Origin: Mangifera indica
Lineage: Eukaryota; Streptophyta; Magnoliopsida; Sapindales; Anacardiaceae
Length of the DNA stretch: 64,000 nt
Assembly (NCBI RefSeq): GCF_011075055.1
Contig: NC_058153.1
Coordinates: 4,278,001-4,342,000, forward strand
Direction: 5' to 3'
In this document: positions 34,741-47,108 of the stretch, piece after piece
Numbering within the stretch: the first letter of the stretch is position 1
Layout of the letters: every line of letters begins with the position of its first letter
Notes under the pieces: generated by a model
Databases searched by the model: none
Seen by the model: the letters and a program-made list of their open reading frames with translations, nothing else
Told to the model about the DNA's origin: nothing
Program-made: the position numbers and the translations under genes

Positions 34741-35080
34741 TATTAAAAATCATAATTATCAGTATTATATAATATATAATATATATTTTACGATACAAAT
34801 ATAAAATGATATCTATTATAAAGTATAAATTAATATAATATAATAAATATATCATACAATATAATATGATACATATTATCAATATAGATCGATATATTTT
34901 TTAGTAAAAATAATAATAGAGTGAAAATATATATGAAAAATTTTAAAAATATATATAATATTTTTTTAAAATGATAATATATAAATTAGAATTTTTTATT
35001 ATTTTATTTTTAAAAAATTATATTATACAATATAATATCTAATATATAATATAAAAAATTAAATTTTTAATATGCGGTTT
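34741..35080. repeat. Dispersed AT-rich repeat B, copy 2
   Basis: Same orientation as 31806-32117 and ending about 440 bases upstream of the VWA gene start codon. The final ~85 bases are nearly identical between the two copies. Confidence 0.65.
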
Positions 35081-35522
35081 AACTATTATGTTCGAAACCG
35101 CGATGCCTTTCTTCTTTACTTACCTTGTTTGTTTTGCTTTCTCATTTATCAAATTCCAATCCTCTGTCGGCTTGGCACCATCGAAAACGTTAAAATAACA
35201 GTCCGTTGAGCAAGGGCAGATCTTCTGACACGCGGATCGGGTCACAGCGGTCCATCACACAACAGATTGTGATCCTAGACAGAAAGCCGAACATTCAACG
35301 TTGCCTAGGCCTCTGAATCTAAATCACGCTGATGACTCAGCTGTATCCGAGCGGCTCACAGAACAACGCAATAGTAAAATAATTTGCCTGTTAAATAGCT
35401 GTAAGAACTGATGATTCTTTTCTTCCATTCTTTATTTCCATGAACGTCAAACCCCAAAAATTTACATGAATATTAGTCTTTACGTTGGGAAAATTTTTAC
35501 TTTTGAGTTTTGACACATTCCA
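35081..35522 (+). promoter_or_regulatory. Promoter and leader region of VWA gene
   Basis: Less AT-rich than its surroundings, with no repeat recognised. The leader and transcription start cannot be placed precisely from sequence. Confidence 0.35.
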
Positions 35523-38500
35523 ATGGCCGATGATTTTGCGAAGGCGGTGGAGGATGGGCTTAAGCTTTCGAAGCGACTGTACTACGGGAAGGACCGAGCG
35601 GTGTCTCCCCCCAGAGTTCCGACGTCGATGGAGGTACCAGGATCGGTGGACATGTACATGCCCAAGGCGCCGATGTTGTACGCGGTCATATCCGATCCGA
35701 AGTTCGTGGACAATCCGGATATTCCGAGCTACCAGCCACACGTGCATGGCAGGTGCGATCCTCCGGCTTTGATTCCTTTACAAATGAATAAAGTCGAGTT
35801 GGATGTGGATTGTTATCTGGATACGGCCTTTGTTCGGGTTTCCGGATCCTGGAGAGTCCATTGTGTTATGGGCAGTAAGAGCTGCGATTGCCGAATTGCT
35901 ATCCCCATGGGCGAGGAGGTGGACTTTATGAAAATAAAGAAAATGGATTTGTTTTTTTTTTTTTTTAAATTTTTGTTTTGTTTTAGTGTCAAGAAGACAA
36001 ATAATATATCATTTGGCTAACAGGGTTCAATCTTAGGTGTTGAGGTAGAGGTTTCTATGAAATCGTATTGTACTCGATTGGTTCCATTGGAAGACAACAA
36101 GGATGGTGTGGAAAAGGCAGCCAGACCTGAAAATGGAGGCTTTTTGAAGCCTCATATTTTCACCTTAACAATACCACAGGTAATTGCTACTCCGTTTGCT
36201 TAACTAGATTTAACTTATTTCAGTTTTTTTTTTTTTTCTAACTTTTATTAGTTTATTTCATTTCTCAGATTGATGGGGGTTCCTTCCTTTCAGTAAAACT
36301 TCATTGGTCCCAGAAATTGTCTTATTGTGATGGAGAATTTTCGTTAAATGTGCCGTTTAAGTTTCCTGAGTATGTCACTCCTGCTATAAGGAAGACTTCG
36401 AAAAAGGAAAAGATACTGTTGAATGTGAATGCTGGTACAGGAAGTGAGGTCTTGTGCAAGACAACTAGTCATCCTTTAAAGGTACATACTTGTCAAGCGT
36501 TTTCCTGATTTTTCATTTTTTATCTCAACTATCTTTACTAGAGTTTATCTTTTGTTATCAACTTTCCAGCAATTAAGGCGCGAAGCAGGACAGCTTGGGT
36601 TTTCTTATGAATCAGAAGTTCTTAAATGGTCAAATACTGACTTCAGTTTCTCATACACTGTAAGACTCATCCATTTTTACTCGCATTGTAAATTTATATA
36701 GTGTAAGAGTCCTTACATAAGTTTTCTTTTGGAAGTGAATATATAGTATACTAGAATTAGATGGACAACTTTGAAAGGTTACCTTTAATCGTTATTTGTA
36801 TAATTACTTAATCATTGTATCTTGCCTACTTGATATATTAGGTTTCTCCCAGTCACATGATTGGTGGCATACTTTTGCAATCTCCACCTGTGCATGACGT
36901 TGACCAAAGAGAGATGTTCTGCATCTATTTTTATCCAGGAAGCCAGAAAAGTAGAAAGGTAAGTTTTAGAGCTTTTGATAAGTGATTATTCTTTTTATTT
37001 GTTTCTTTTATGATTTGTTCAGTTACACCTTTCCTCATCGTACTCAATTTAATAGGTGTTCAGAAAGGATGTTATATTTATGGTTGATATAAGTGGAAGT
37101 ATGCTAGGAAAACCACTTGAGGATACAAAGAATGCATTATCTGCTGCCCTGTCTAAGCTTGATCCAAAAGATTTGTTTAACATTATAGCTTTTAATGGGG
37201 AGACACATCTATTTTCAACGTCAATGGAGTTGGCTACAAAGGAGGCAGTTGAAAGGGCAACTCAGTGGATTGGAGTAAACTTTATTGCAGAGGGGGGTAC
37301 AGATATACTTCGTCCCCTAACTAAGGTCTCTTTTCATTCACATTTAGTTTTGGTTTTAGTTTTATTAAATTATATTTACCTACTAAAATATAAAAAAAAA
37401 AATGTGCTATAGCCTTTTAAAGAAGTTATGTTGTTGTTACTTAATAAGACAAAAGATTGATGGGTAACTGGCACTAATCATCTACGTGCTGTGATAGTTC
37501 TGCTCCCCATGGTCTATGCATATATGTTCGTTTTGTAAATATTTTGATGTTGGTTATACTGTTTCAAGTAGATATGATCTTTCTGTATTAACTTTCATTC
37601 AAAGTTATGGGTGTGCGGTTCCATTTTTCTTTCAGGCTATAGATATGCTATCTAATACTCATGGTTCAATCCCTACCATCTTCCTTGTTACTGATGGGGC
37701 TGTTGAAAATGAGAGACACATTTGTGATATGATGAAAAGTCACCTCACAAATGGAGGGTCAATTTGTCCACATATATACACTTTTGGAATTGGTAATGCT
37801 TTCTACTAATATCTACCGTTTACTGGCATGTTAATTTCTCCGAAGCGTTCTTTTTTCTACTCCATGAAGAAGTAAAAAGAAGGGCTTTATGTTGTTGATG
37901 GTTTTATTAATTATTTTTTACAAATTCATATCATTTGTGATGATGTATAATTGTTTTTGTATCTGGGCTTGTATGTTTCCATGGTAAGATAAGTATAGAG
38001 CACCTACAGTTAACTTATTGTGTGAAAATTTTCAGGTTTATACTGTAACCATTATTTCCTACATCTGCTTGCAAAGATAAGCAGAGGACACTATGGCGTA
38101 GCATATGATTTAGGTCAGTTCTGCACTTCAAAGTTGTCAAAAAGAAAAAAAAAAATATAGATTCATTTACCAATTGAGTAACTGAGCTTTTAGCCCTTAT
38201 GCTTACAGCTGTGCCGATGACCTATTGTTACCAACATTCAATAATTATATTAACAGTTATTTGTACAACTAAAAACTGGACTTAGATAACAATAACTTTG
38301 TGAAAATTTTTGCTTTACTTTCGTATTGCTGAGCATCTGACTTGCATGAATTTTCTGATGGTCAGATTCAGTGGAGCTTGGTTTGCAAAAATTGTTCACT
38401 AAAGGTTTATCTACAGTTCTTGCAAATATAACCATTGACATGTCAGAAGATCTTGATGAGTTTGAGGTAAAGTTCTTTTATTTAGGTTTTGCTTAGCATT

Positions 38501-41373
38501 TTTAGATATTTTTGTTGTCTCATATTGTTCCATGAATTTTCTTTTCATATCATTAATAGATTCCTCTGTTTAGACTCTAGAATATAATTTGTTGATTCCG
38601 GTTACTTTCACTTGCTTTCAGTCATAATAGTCTAACATTTTTGCATATTGATCATGGTAGCAATAGTATATTTTATGTTGCAAGTGTGTGTTATCCTATT
38701 GTATTATTGACTTTAGTTTTGTTATTTGGCACGTTCCATACTTATGAAGGCTTTTTGCTATTTTTGTTATAGATGAATCCTTCTTGTATTCCAGATTGTC
38801 CGTATGAAACTCCATTGACTCTATGTGGGAGGTACCGGGGAAATTTTCCTGATAATCTTAAAGCCAAAGGTCTTCTCGGAGATTTGAGTGATTTTGTTAT
38901 AGAATTGAAGACACAACATGCAAAGGACATACCTCTTGACAAAGTAAGGCACTGACTTTTAGTTTACATTTTATAAAAATTTTGATGTCATACCCTGTGC
39001 TGCTCCTCTAAAGTTTCCTTTTTCTCTCTTTTTTAGTCTTTGGTTGCTGCAAGATTTAATGTATTGTGCTCTTGATATCTATCTTTGATTCTGCCTCAAG
39101 GATCTTTACCTGCTATGGGTATCAAGCTAAGGCTTATTGTATTCTTGTATTCCTGTTATCCATTCAGACAATTCACCTTTTAAAATCCTGTATCTATTAA
39201 CTCCTGGGTTATGATTCAATATGTATTCTCTAATTCAAATAAATTGTGATGTAGGAGGAGGAGAGAAATAAGAGATAGAGATAGAAAGTAGGTAAAAGAG
39301 AAAGAAATTTGGAACTGAAAAGAGGGACTTTTAGGAGAGGGGAATTTGAGTTTTTTTATTAATCATCAAAATCATAATAACAAATTAGATCTAAGGCTTA
39401 TTTATGGGCTTGAAATCATACTCCTACTAGAATAAGAAATCACTCTTCTAATAGACTAAAAAAACCTATGTAAACATTAACTAATATAAAATGCGAAAAT
39501 ATATAGAATCGTAGAATCTATCAGAGTCTAACAAATGTACTCCTAAAGTCTTTCCTAGTAGGAGGGAGATCTCCATCATTATATTTGTCTACAGTGTTTT
39601 CAATTGTGTGCTTTTTATTTGCTTAATATACACTTTGTATAAGCTACCAAGGCTTAGTTCATCTTTTCACACAATCCCTATATTAGGTTATGTTTAACCT
39701 GTATATAAAATTTCTAAATGTTACATACATGCAGAATCTCTATAATATTGCACCCTGTTTTGGGTAAATTTACAATTTTCCTCTTCTGTATCAGGTATTT
39801 GCAAAGCAACAAATTGATCTACTCACAGCTCAAGCATGGTTGTCAGAAGACAAACAGCTGGAGGGGAAGGTCTGTTGCATTCCAATTTCAATGAAGCATT
39901 CAGTTTGTATTTTACTATGTTTATATCTTTCTGTTACATTCCAGTTTTAATGAAACTTTCAATTTTGCATTTTGTTATGTTTATATCTTCCTGTGGATTA
40001 CATTGAATGTGAGAAATGGAACAAAGTGTATTTTCTTTTTTGAAGTTTATGGAATAAAAATAAATAAATGACATCTGTATTCGTTCTAATTCCAAATTAA
40101 TTTATATCAAAGGTTTATGATAAGTAGAAATCAGTTTTTCCAAAAACTGTTTTTCTGGTCTGATGTTCCAAAAATTTATTTGTTATGTATAAGTGGACTA
40201 TCTTCTTGAGACTTTCTACAAGCTGCTTTAATGGGAAGTCTACTTTCACATATTGTAACCCTGTATACATTTTCTTGCAATAGGGAGTTGATGTTGTTAT
40301 TCCCTTTCCATTGGCAGGTAGCTAAAATGAGTGTACAGACTGGCATTATTTCGGAGTATACCTCTATGATCATACTAGAGACTGGTGATGGAAAGAGAAC
40401 AGAATCACCAAGCATAAAGATGGTAAACATTGATGTTAGATTCTGCTCAGTACATGTCTTAGTAACTGAAGCCTGTGCCCTTTGACTTGCATTCTGTTTG
40501 GATTTGATAGTATTATTTGTTAATTATTATTATTATCTAATCATATTATAGTTCTTACATGGATCTATCTAATTACTCAGAAGGGTTGTTGAAACTAACT
40601 GACCAAGTATAAAACTTTCTTGGTAACTTTTTGAATCGTTATTTTTTTCAATCACTGTATACCTCGTACCCTGCACTTACCCTCCAAATGGTAAAAAGGC
40701 ACTTGGATCCTTCTGGCTGATCAGTTGCCATATGCAAACTATTTTCTTGTTTAAATCAAGTCTTGGAATTTTTAGCAGCCATGTGGCAGTGGCAAAATTT
40801 CACATTAAATTTGTTCTTATGTCTTGAAATGCAAAATCCATTTTGCAGATTCATTATTGAGTGAGAAAGATTGAAAAATGATACGAAAATTTGCATTATC
40901 CATTTATTTTCACAAAAATATTTGTAGGATATAGTTAACATACACTTGTGCCTCATTATAGTACAAGTATTTTTATCCTTATAAACCATGTTCTAATAAT
41001 AAGTTCGATTGATAAACTTAAGCAGGGATCAGAGAGCACTAGTGGTCAAAAGATGGTAGATTCTGCAGTTTCAAAAACAATATCCCTACAGAGCCTCCAC
41101 ATTGGCTTCGGCGATTTGATTGCAACAACTGAAAACATTCCTCCGTGTAAAGAAGAGACAAAATTACCAGAGGCTGCAGAGATATTTGTGAAGGCGGCAT
41201 CCAACTGTTGCAGCAGCATGTGCAACAAGTGTTGTTGCTTGTGTTGCATCCAGTGCTGCTCCAAGCTAAATGACCGATGTGTAATTGTTTTGACACAAAT
41301 CTGCACTGCACTAGCATGTTTCGGCTGTCTTGAATGTTGCTCATTCATATGTTGCTCTGGAAGTGAAGGGTGA
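35523..41373 (+). CDS. VWA-domain protein, inter-alpha-trypsin inhibitor heavy chain-like
   Basis: Thirteen exons join in a single frame: 35523-35918, 36024-36179, 36269-36481, 36570-36659, 36842-36958, 37056-37325, 37636-37792, 38036-38113, 38366-38466, 38773-38943, 39795-39869, 40318-40422 and 41026-41373. The product has 758 residues, close to plant ITIH-related proteins such as Arabidopsis At1g19110. Residues 1-285 hold a VIT-like N-terminal region. The VWA domain starts near 329 (KDVIFMVDISGSMLGKPLED) with an intact MIDAS DxSxS at 335-339, and closes near HIYTFGIG. The last 56 residues are exceptionally Cys-rich (18 Cys, runs such as CCCLCCIQCC), suggesting palmitoylation or metal binding. 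There is no signal peptide, unlike animal ITIH chains, so the protein is probably cytosolic or membrane-tethered. The function in plants is undefined. Confidence 0.92.
38944..39794 (+). other. Longest late intron of VWA gene
   Basis: 851-base intron between exons 10 and 11. It contains a GAGA-rich tract (about 39255-39320) followed by sequence of a different style to about 39590, which may be an inserted fragment; no ends or target duplication were found. Confidence 0.35.
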
Positions 41374-41622
41374 TGAAACTGAACCCAAAAGATTCCTCTT
41401 AATCACCTGCATGCTAGTTCTTTAAAGGTACAAAAAAATTAATTATATGAAGTCATACAGTCATAGCAGAGAACCTTTGCATGTTGAAATTCTGCAGCAT
41501 TTCAAAGATATGAGGAGAATTTTCCTCATACAGTCATCATCATCATATTCTTAACTAATTATTTTCCACTAAACTTCAGCAGAATTTTCAGTTCCAGTTA
41601 GATTTATCTTCCATATGTTCCT

Positions 41623-42129
41623 TGTTAGGCCTCATGTCTATGTTTGCTGCAAGAGAGAAAAACAAATTTAAGGCAAAGGAATGAAAAAGCAATAGTAGTA
41701 GAAGGCTGGAAAATACAAGTGGCAGTTACAGTAGAAGGGTAGCAGGACCAGAGAGAGTTGGAGAGGAACGTGGCAAGCAGAGATAGGCCTTACGGTTATG
41801 GAGAGAATAAAGGCTGGAAATGAATGAGAAGAATCAAGAAGGATTTAGAAAAGAAAAAGGGTAGGAGGAGAGAGTCGGGCTCTCGATTGCCTAGCAATAG
41901 ACTGAGACTGTATTGCACTGTTTCATTGTATTGTAATTCACTGTTACATTGTAATGGATGTTGGAATATATAAATTGAGTTTGCTTGAATATCCAGTCCT
42001 ATTGCTTATTGTTGCAGTATAATTCTTGGTTGTGTGTTGAGTGAGTGTAGTTGATTGTAAGGTGGGTTATTGCTGGAACAGTTTAACAAATTGTTTGGTG
42101 AACCTTAGGAGGAATCTAGGTACTTATCA
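41623..42129 (+). repeat. Gypsy-type 5' LTR remnant
   Basis: TGTTAGGC...ACTTATCA, 507 bases, with a TATATAAA promoter-like stretch near 41967, followed immediately by a primer-binding site and gag remnants. No second LTR was found in this window. Confidence 0.6.
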
Positions 42130-42130
42130 A

Positions 42131-42145
42131 CCTGATATTAGAGCA
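42131..42145 (+). other. Gypsy primer-binding site
   Basis: CCTGATATTAGAGCA, a degenerate form of TGGTATCAGAGC, one base after the LTR. Confidence 0.6.
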
Positions 42146-42149
42146 TATG

Positions 42150-43150
42150 ATGATAATGGAGTTTAGAGTGGATATACTAGAAAGAGATCTTGAATTGTCA
42201 AAAGGAAGGTTGGATGGAGTGGTCGAGTGGATGTGAATTCTAGGATGGAAAACATGGAGATGAGTGGTGAAATGAGGAGGTATGGGGGACGGAGGAAAAA
42301 CACCAATGGACCAACGGTTGTTGCCATCACATTCATTTTCAGCAAGGGAGTTTACTGACCTCCACCAAATAGAAAGGAAGAACATGCCATCGGTGAGGAG
42401 ATAGTAAAAAGATAGATCATAGACAAAGAAAACCAAAAGGATTTCGACAGGATATCTGTCAGTCATTTGGAGTAACCTATCTTCATTGGCGATGACCCGA
42501 TATAATGGGTTTTTTTGCACCGAACAATACTCTATGATCACCATTTGTTGAAGCAAGAAAGGTAGATAGTTGCCATTGTGTATGGAGGGGGTACAGTGAA
42601 TTGGCTGCAATGAAGGGAGTCCCAACAGCCTTTCATCGATTGGAATGATTTGAAGTAGAGTTTGCTTCTATATTTTGATTGTCACAAAATGGTTCACCAT
42701 TTGAGTTGTTATTGCTTCCACAGACTAAGATGGTGATCAATTTTATATGTTATTTTGAATTACTATTGGCACCATTAAATGCCGTCTCAGGGGAGATTTC
42801 ACTGGGAGCTTTTCTGAACATATTACGAGAGAAAAATCAAGGCTGAGGTAAAACTCTTCCGTCCCTAGAAATCTAGATAACGTCTTGGAATGAGCCCAAA
42901 AAGTTGAAAGAGAATAACTAGGTTGTCGATGCAAGACCGGGATCCATGCCAAACTGTTATTACCCAAAAGCCCAAAGTCACAGCTCAACCCATTTCCCTT
43001 AATATATCTACACCCAAAGGACAAGCACGACGCACAGCAGCCCAACCCACGTCCCTTCAAACATACAATCCATAAAGTAGCCTAGCCCACATGTCCAACC
43101 AAGTTTGAATCCAGCTAGAAACTGTCCAAGCCCGAAACCCATATAACTGA
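42150..43150 (+). pseudogene. Gypsy gag remnant
   Basis: Plus-strand pieces in shifting frames: IPLFIGDDP-like near 42490, ARKVD near 42550, WLQ/SQQPFIDWND near 42600-42650, and RNLDNVLE then stop then AQKVERE near 42866-42915. The stop stands where related gags often have W. The open minus-strand frame over 42116-42625 is a shadow of this and not a gene. Confidence 0.75.
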
Positions 43151-43250
43151 CAGACCCAACCCAAAGCTCGCCCAACTTTAATAATCCGAATCAACCCAAT
43201 TATTATAACTCGAACTCACAAAATAGATTCTCACCAAAACTCCAATTTTG

Positions 43251-44530
43251 CCAATTCCAATAAGCTATTGATTAGGGGTATGCATAACTTCATTCAAATC
43301 ATAAAATTGATTGAATCATTTAAAAATTATGATTTGGTTTATAAAATGATTTGGTTGATATTGATAAATTTTTAAAAAATAATTTTCTGTTTGGGTTATG
43401 GTTTGAATGATTTCCAAACTGAACCAAACTGTAAACTGTATTTCTTAAAATATATATATGTTACCATATTTAACAAACTTTTTTTAATAAGCAATTAGAT
43501 GTATAATTTGCTTTTTCATGTTTATTTTATCATTTACTTTACATATATATTGTATATATTTTTCATATGCATTTTACATGTTAATATTTTATTCAAAAAA
43601 AATTATAATTTTATTAAATAATATATATTTAGAAGTGAATGATTTTAATAAGTTTAAACTATATCAAAACTGAATAAAATTGTATTTTTTCAATTTAGTT
43701 TGAAACTAAAATAGTTTAGTTTGGTTTGAAAATTCTTCAAATCATTTTTTTTTTTAATTTCGTATAAAAAAGCTTTCAAATAGCACCAAACCAAACCATA
43801 TTCACCCTTTCTCTCTACTAGCTCTAGAACATTAACTTCCAGTTGAAAGAAAAATTTTAACGATTATTCGATGAATAATTTCATTCAAAACAGGAAAAGG
43901 TTTGAGCATTAGATATAACAAGAACTATGAACCAAATCAGCAATTTAAATTCTAGTAACTTTGGAAATTGATAGCATCTGAGGACAATGGAGGAGTGGAA
44001 ATGGAGGAAGAGAGAGGAAAAGTTGTGGCAACCAATGAGAAGGAAATGGAGTTAAGCTTAAACTTTAGTTCATAAAAAATGTTGTTGTTCGCCGAAAAGG
44101 TGGAAAATAGGATTATGGTAATCCTATTGGACAATAGGGTGAACACATAACTTTATCTTAAACAACATAGTTTGGGGAATTTCAGCATCACTAGTAAGAT
44201 TCACAATTACTTTCAGGGATGATAGGTAAGGACTGAACGAGTTTGGATATCTTACGAAAATTTGAAGAATCAATTCCTAGAAATAAGAATGAAACACTTG
44301 GAATTGACTTTGTAGATTCCAAATGGATTTTGAAACCTACTTAGAATTTGTACTATATCACGTGACATAAGACGTTTTGGTTCTTTTGGGTAGTTAAACA
44401 CAAATACACAATAATAGAGTTATGACATTTTATATTTGTTAAATATTTGCAAAGTTACCACTTCATGAAATCAAGTATAGCGAATTCATTGGATTAGATT
44501 AAGTTAATCATCCACAAAGCATAAAACCAA
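43251..44530. other. Repeat-derived intergenic DNA
   Basis: An AT-rich stretch at about 43274-43808 has weak inverted ends and many TTTGGTTT/AAACCAAA motifs, but no target duplication was seen. No gene was recognised. Confidence 0.4.
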
Positions 44531-44533
44531 AAG

Positions 44534-44783
44534 TGTATATATATATGTGTGTGTGTGTGTGTGTATACACATATACATACATACATATATATATATGTAT
44601 ATATGTATATGTGTATGTATATGTACATATATATATGTATATATGTATGTATATATATGTATATGTATATATGTGTAGGTATGTATGTATATATTTAACA
44701 TGTATGTATATATATGTATATATGTATATGTATATATGTGTATGTATGTATATATACAAGTTTCATGTATATATGTATATATG

Positions 44784-44815
<32 letters not shown>

Positions 44816-44828
44816 TGTATATATATGA
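44534..44828. repeat. Long compound (TG/TA/TATG)n microsatellite
   Basis: Nearly 300 bases of alternating TG, TA and ATGT units. It opens long but meaningless frames on both strands, all made of Y, I, H, C, V, M and T. Confidence 0.95.
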
Positions 44829-47099
44829 AACCTGTATAATATGTTGATCCTTAAACTTGAAACTTATCGGACTAATCCATCAAAAGGACTTCATATATAT
44901 GGTAACCTTAGTGTATATGAAATATATTTTCAAGTGGATAATGATCCTTAAACTTGAGATAACTAGAATGTTTCATATACCAGTCAATCTACGAGAACAG
45001 GAAAAAAATAATACAAGAATTATGTGTGTATAATATGACAAATGGTAAAAAGTACGATTGTAAAAATGTGCTTATAAAATTTGATTACAAGAGAAATACA
45101 GATGTCTATATGTGGATTTAATACGACACAAACTCAATAATATGTTTAAAAAAAATAACAGTATCAATTCTAATTTTAAAACTTTTCGCGATATATCAAG
45201 ATAAAATTAACATAACATTTCAAATTGAATTATTTAGTTGGTTAGTTAACTTAACATAACACAATACACAATCCATTTTTAAATTATAGTACCAATACTT
45301 TCAAACACAATACATAACTAAAATTCAATTATAGTCTCTCAAATAGATAACACAATTAATTAAATATGACAACAGTTGATTTTTCCATTATACATGAAGA
45401 TATTTAATAAAAATAGATTATTTATATCTAACTTTTATCTTTAATAATTGAAAAAAAACACTTTACAAGTAAATGTTAATTAAAAAACCCTAAATTCTAT
45501 GTTTAAAAAATCTAGAGAAATTTTAAAACATCTGTAAAATTTTTATTTTGTCTTATATCATTTGCCTTAATTGAAAGGAACTTCAAGTTCTAATGATTGT
45601 GTTACAATAAAAGGATAATTTAGACATGTATATTTTTTCCCCATTTATGGATTAAGACTGGCCTCTAATGTCAATTGATAAGGGAGTAGGATGGCAAAGC
45701 CATATGGTTGAGAGTTAAAAAAAAATTATTAGTATTAGTTAAGTTCAAGTTTTCTTTACAATCAAAATAATGAAAGTCAAAATTTATTATTACAAGACAA
45801 TTACAATATAAATGTAACAAAGTAATAGGTTTCTTTTCTTGATTGGAGAACCAATATAAATTGTCCTTTTCAAGTATCGACAAATTAAAAAATAAAATGA
45901 TGAATTGATAGTGAGAAACATAAATTGAAAAGAAAAAAAAAATATGGGATTGTAAGTGATTTTCGGTTTTGAAAGAGACAGAACACAACTTGTTATTGTT
46001 TGGATTGGGTTTATATATTTTATGTAAAATAATGTTGTTTTATTCTTTGTTGAAAAAAAAAAAAAGAAAAAATATGGCAACATATAATATAGACATTTAA
46101 TATAAGTTTAATATGATAAGTATATAAAATACACATTTTATACTTTTTTTTTGGTTCAAAGATACGATTGAATATGTTTAAAATGGTAAAATAAGTCAAA
46201 CGCGGATAATTTACGTATAATACGCGAATTTATTAAGTAGGGTTTGACCCTAACGTAGCCTTTTCAAGAGGTATTAATACGTTAGCAATTAGTTATATCG
46301 AGAAATGTTATGAAACTATAATGAATTAATAAAATATTCATCACTTTTAGATTGAGATAAAAATATTTCGTAATACTATTTAATGGATGACTATAATCAA
46401 TGAAATCTATTACCAAAGTGCAAATTAGGGTCGATACTCGAATTCAATGAAACTCAGTCGTTGCTTCAAAAGTCAAGTCAAAAAGTCAGTGGAATTGAGA
46501 TAAACACTATTTTTTTTGTCTCAATCTTGATGAGATATCAAAATGATATGAAGGAATTTGATTGCACATTAATTATATCATTAAAAAGTTACATCAGTTA
46601 ACATTGATTCTTGGTATGTTAGTGGTCGTAATGTCTTACTAAAGATTGTTTATGCCCTGGAAATACAAGAGATGATAATTATAAATTAATAATAAATTTT
46701 ATTCATTGTCATTATATTAGGAAATTTATAAGTCACCCACATAGGGCTTAAAATATTGGGATTTAACGCACAAAAAGTGGATCACCTTGGCTTATCCCAA
46801 GTTAGTGAATTTTGATCTCTAATAATATATTTGAAATATTTAGAAATAAATATTACAACACATATATAGCCCCAATTAATATAAATTAAATAATTGAACC
46901 AATATATGCGAATACCCGATAGACTTGAGATGGAGTATATAACGAGGCTGCATGGTCAAATGTATCTTGAGAGCCAAACATATGAACGTCATGTATCAAC
47001 TTGTACGGGATGTGTTTGCAAATGTTGATATTTTCATCAAGAAGATTAGTACAATAGATAATCCAATTGTCATGCATACTACCAAGTCTTTGTATGTTA
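44829..47099. other. AT-rich intergenic DNA
   Basis: No supported gene. 45020-45280 resembles 32530-32790. 46600-46830 has LTR-like phrases (TTTATGCCCTGGAAATACAA, AAGTCACCCACATAGGGCTT), but no paired copy lies in the window. Short minus-strand frames here have no family match. Confidence 0.4.
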
Positions 47100-47108
47100 A
47101 TTAGTAAA
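47100..47108. repeat. Mutator target duplication (left)
   Basis: ATTAGTAAA, identical to 47798-47806. Confidence 0.9.

Larger units (their letters stand above)
41623..43250 (+). mobile_element. Truncated Ty3/gypsy retrotransposon (LTR, PBS, gag)
   Basis: 5' LTR, then a Met-tRNA-type primer-binding site, then broken gag. Protease, reverse transcriptase and integrase are missing, and so is the 3' LTR, so the element was truncated after gag. The start lies about 250 bases past the VWA stop codon. Confidence 0.7.

Noticed and set aside
41039..41348. 100-codon antisense frames opposite the VWA last exon
   Set aside because: Shadows of the Cys-rich coding sequence (TGY codons read as ACA/GCA antisense).
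42116..42625. 169-codon minus-strand frame
   Set aside because: The plus strand shows a decayed gypsy gag with recognisable phrases; the minus frame is a chance opening.
43274..43808. Possible hAT-like element (TAGGGGTATGCATAA end, CATATTCACCC at the other side)
   Set aside because: Inverted ends are weak and no 8-bp direct repeat was found at the proposed ends.
44504..44847. Three overlapping long frames on both strands
   Set aside because: All come from the TG/TA microsatellite.
46600..47090. LTR-like phrases and a 63-codon minus-strand frame
   Set aside because: No second LTR, target duplication or retroelement protein motif nearby; left as unclassified repeat DNA.
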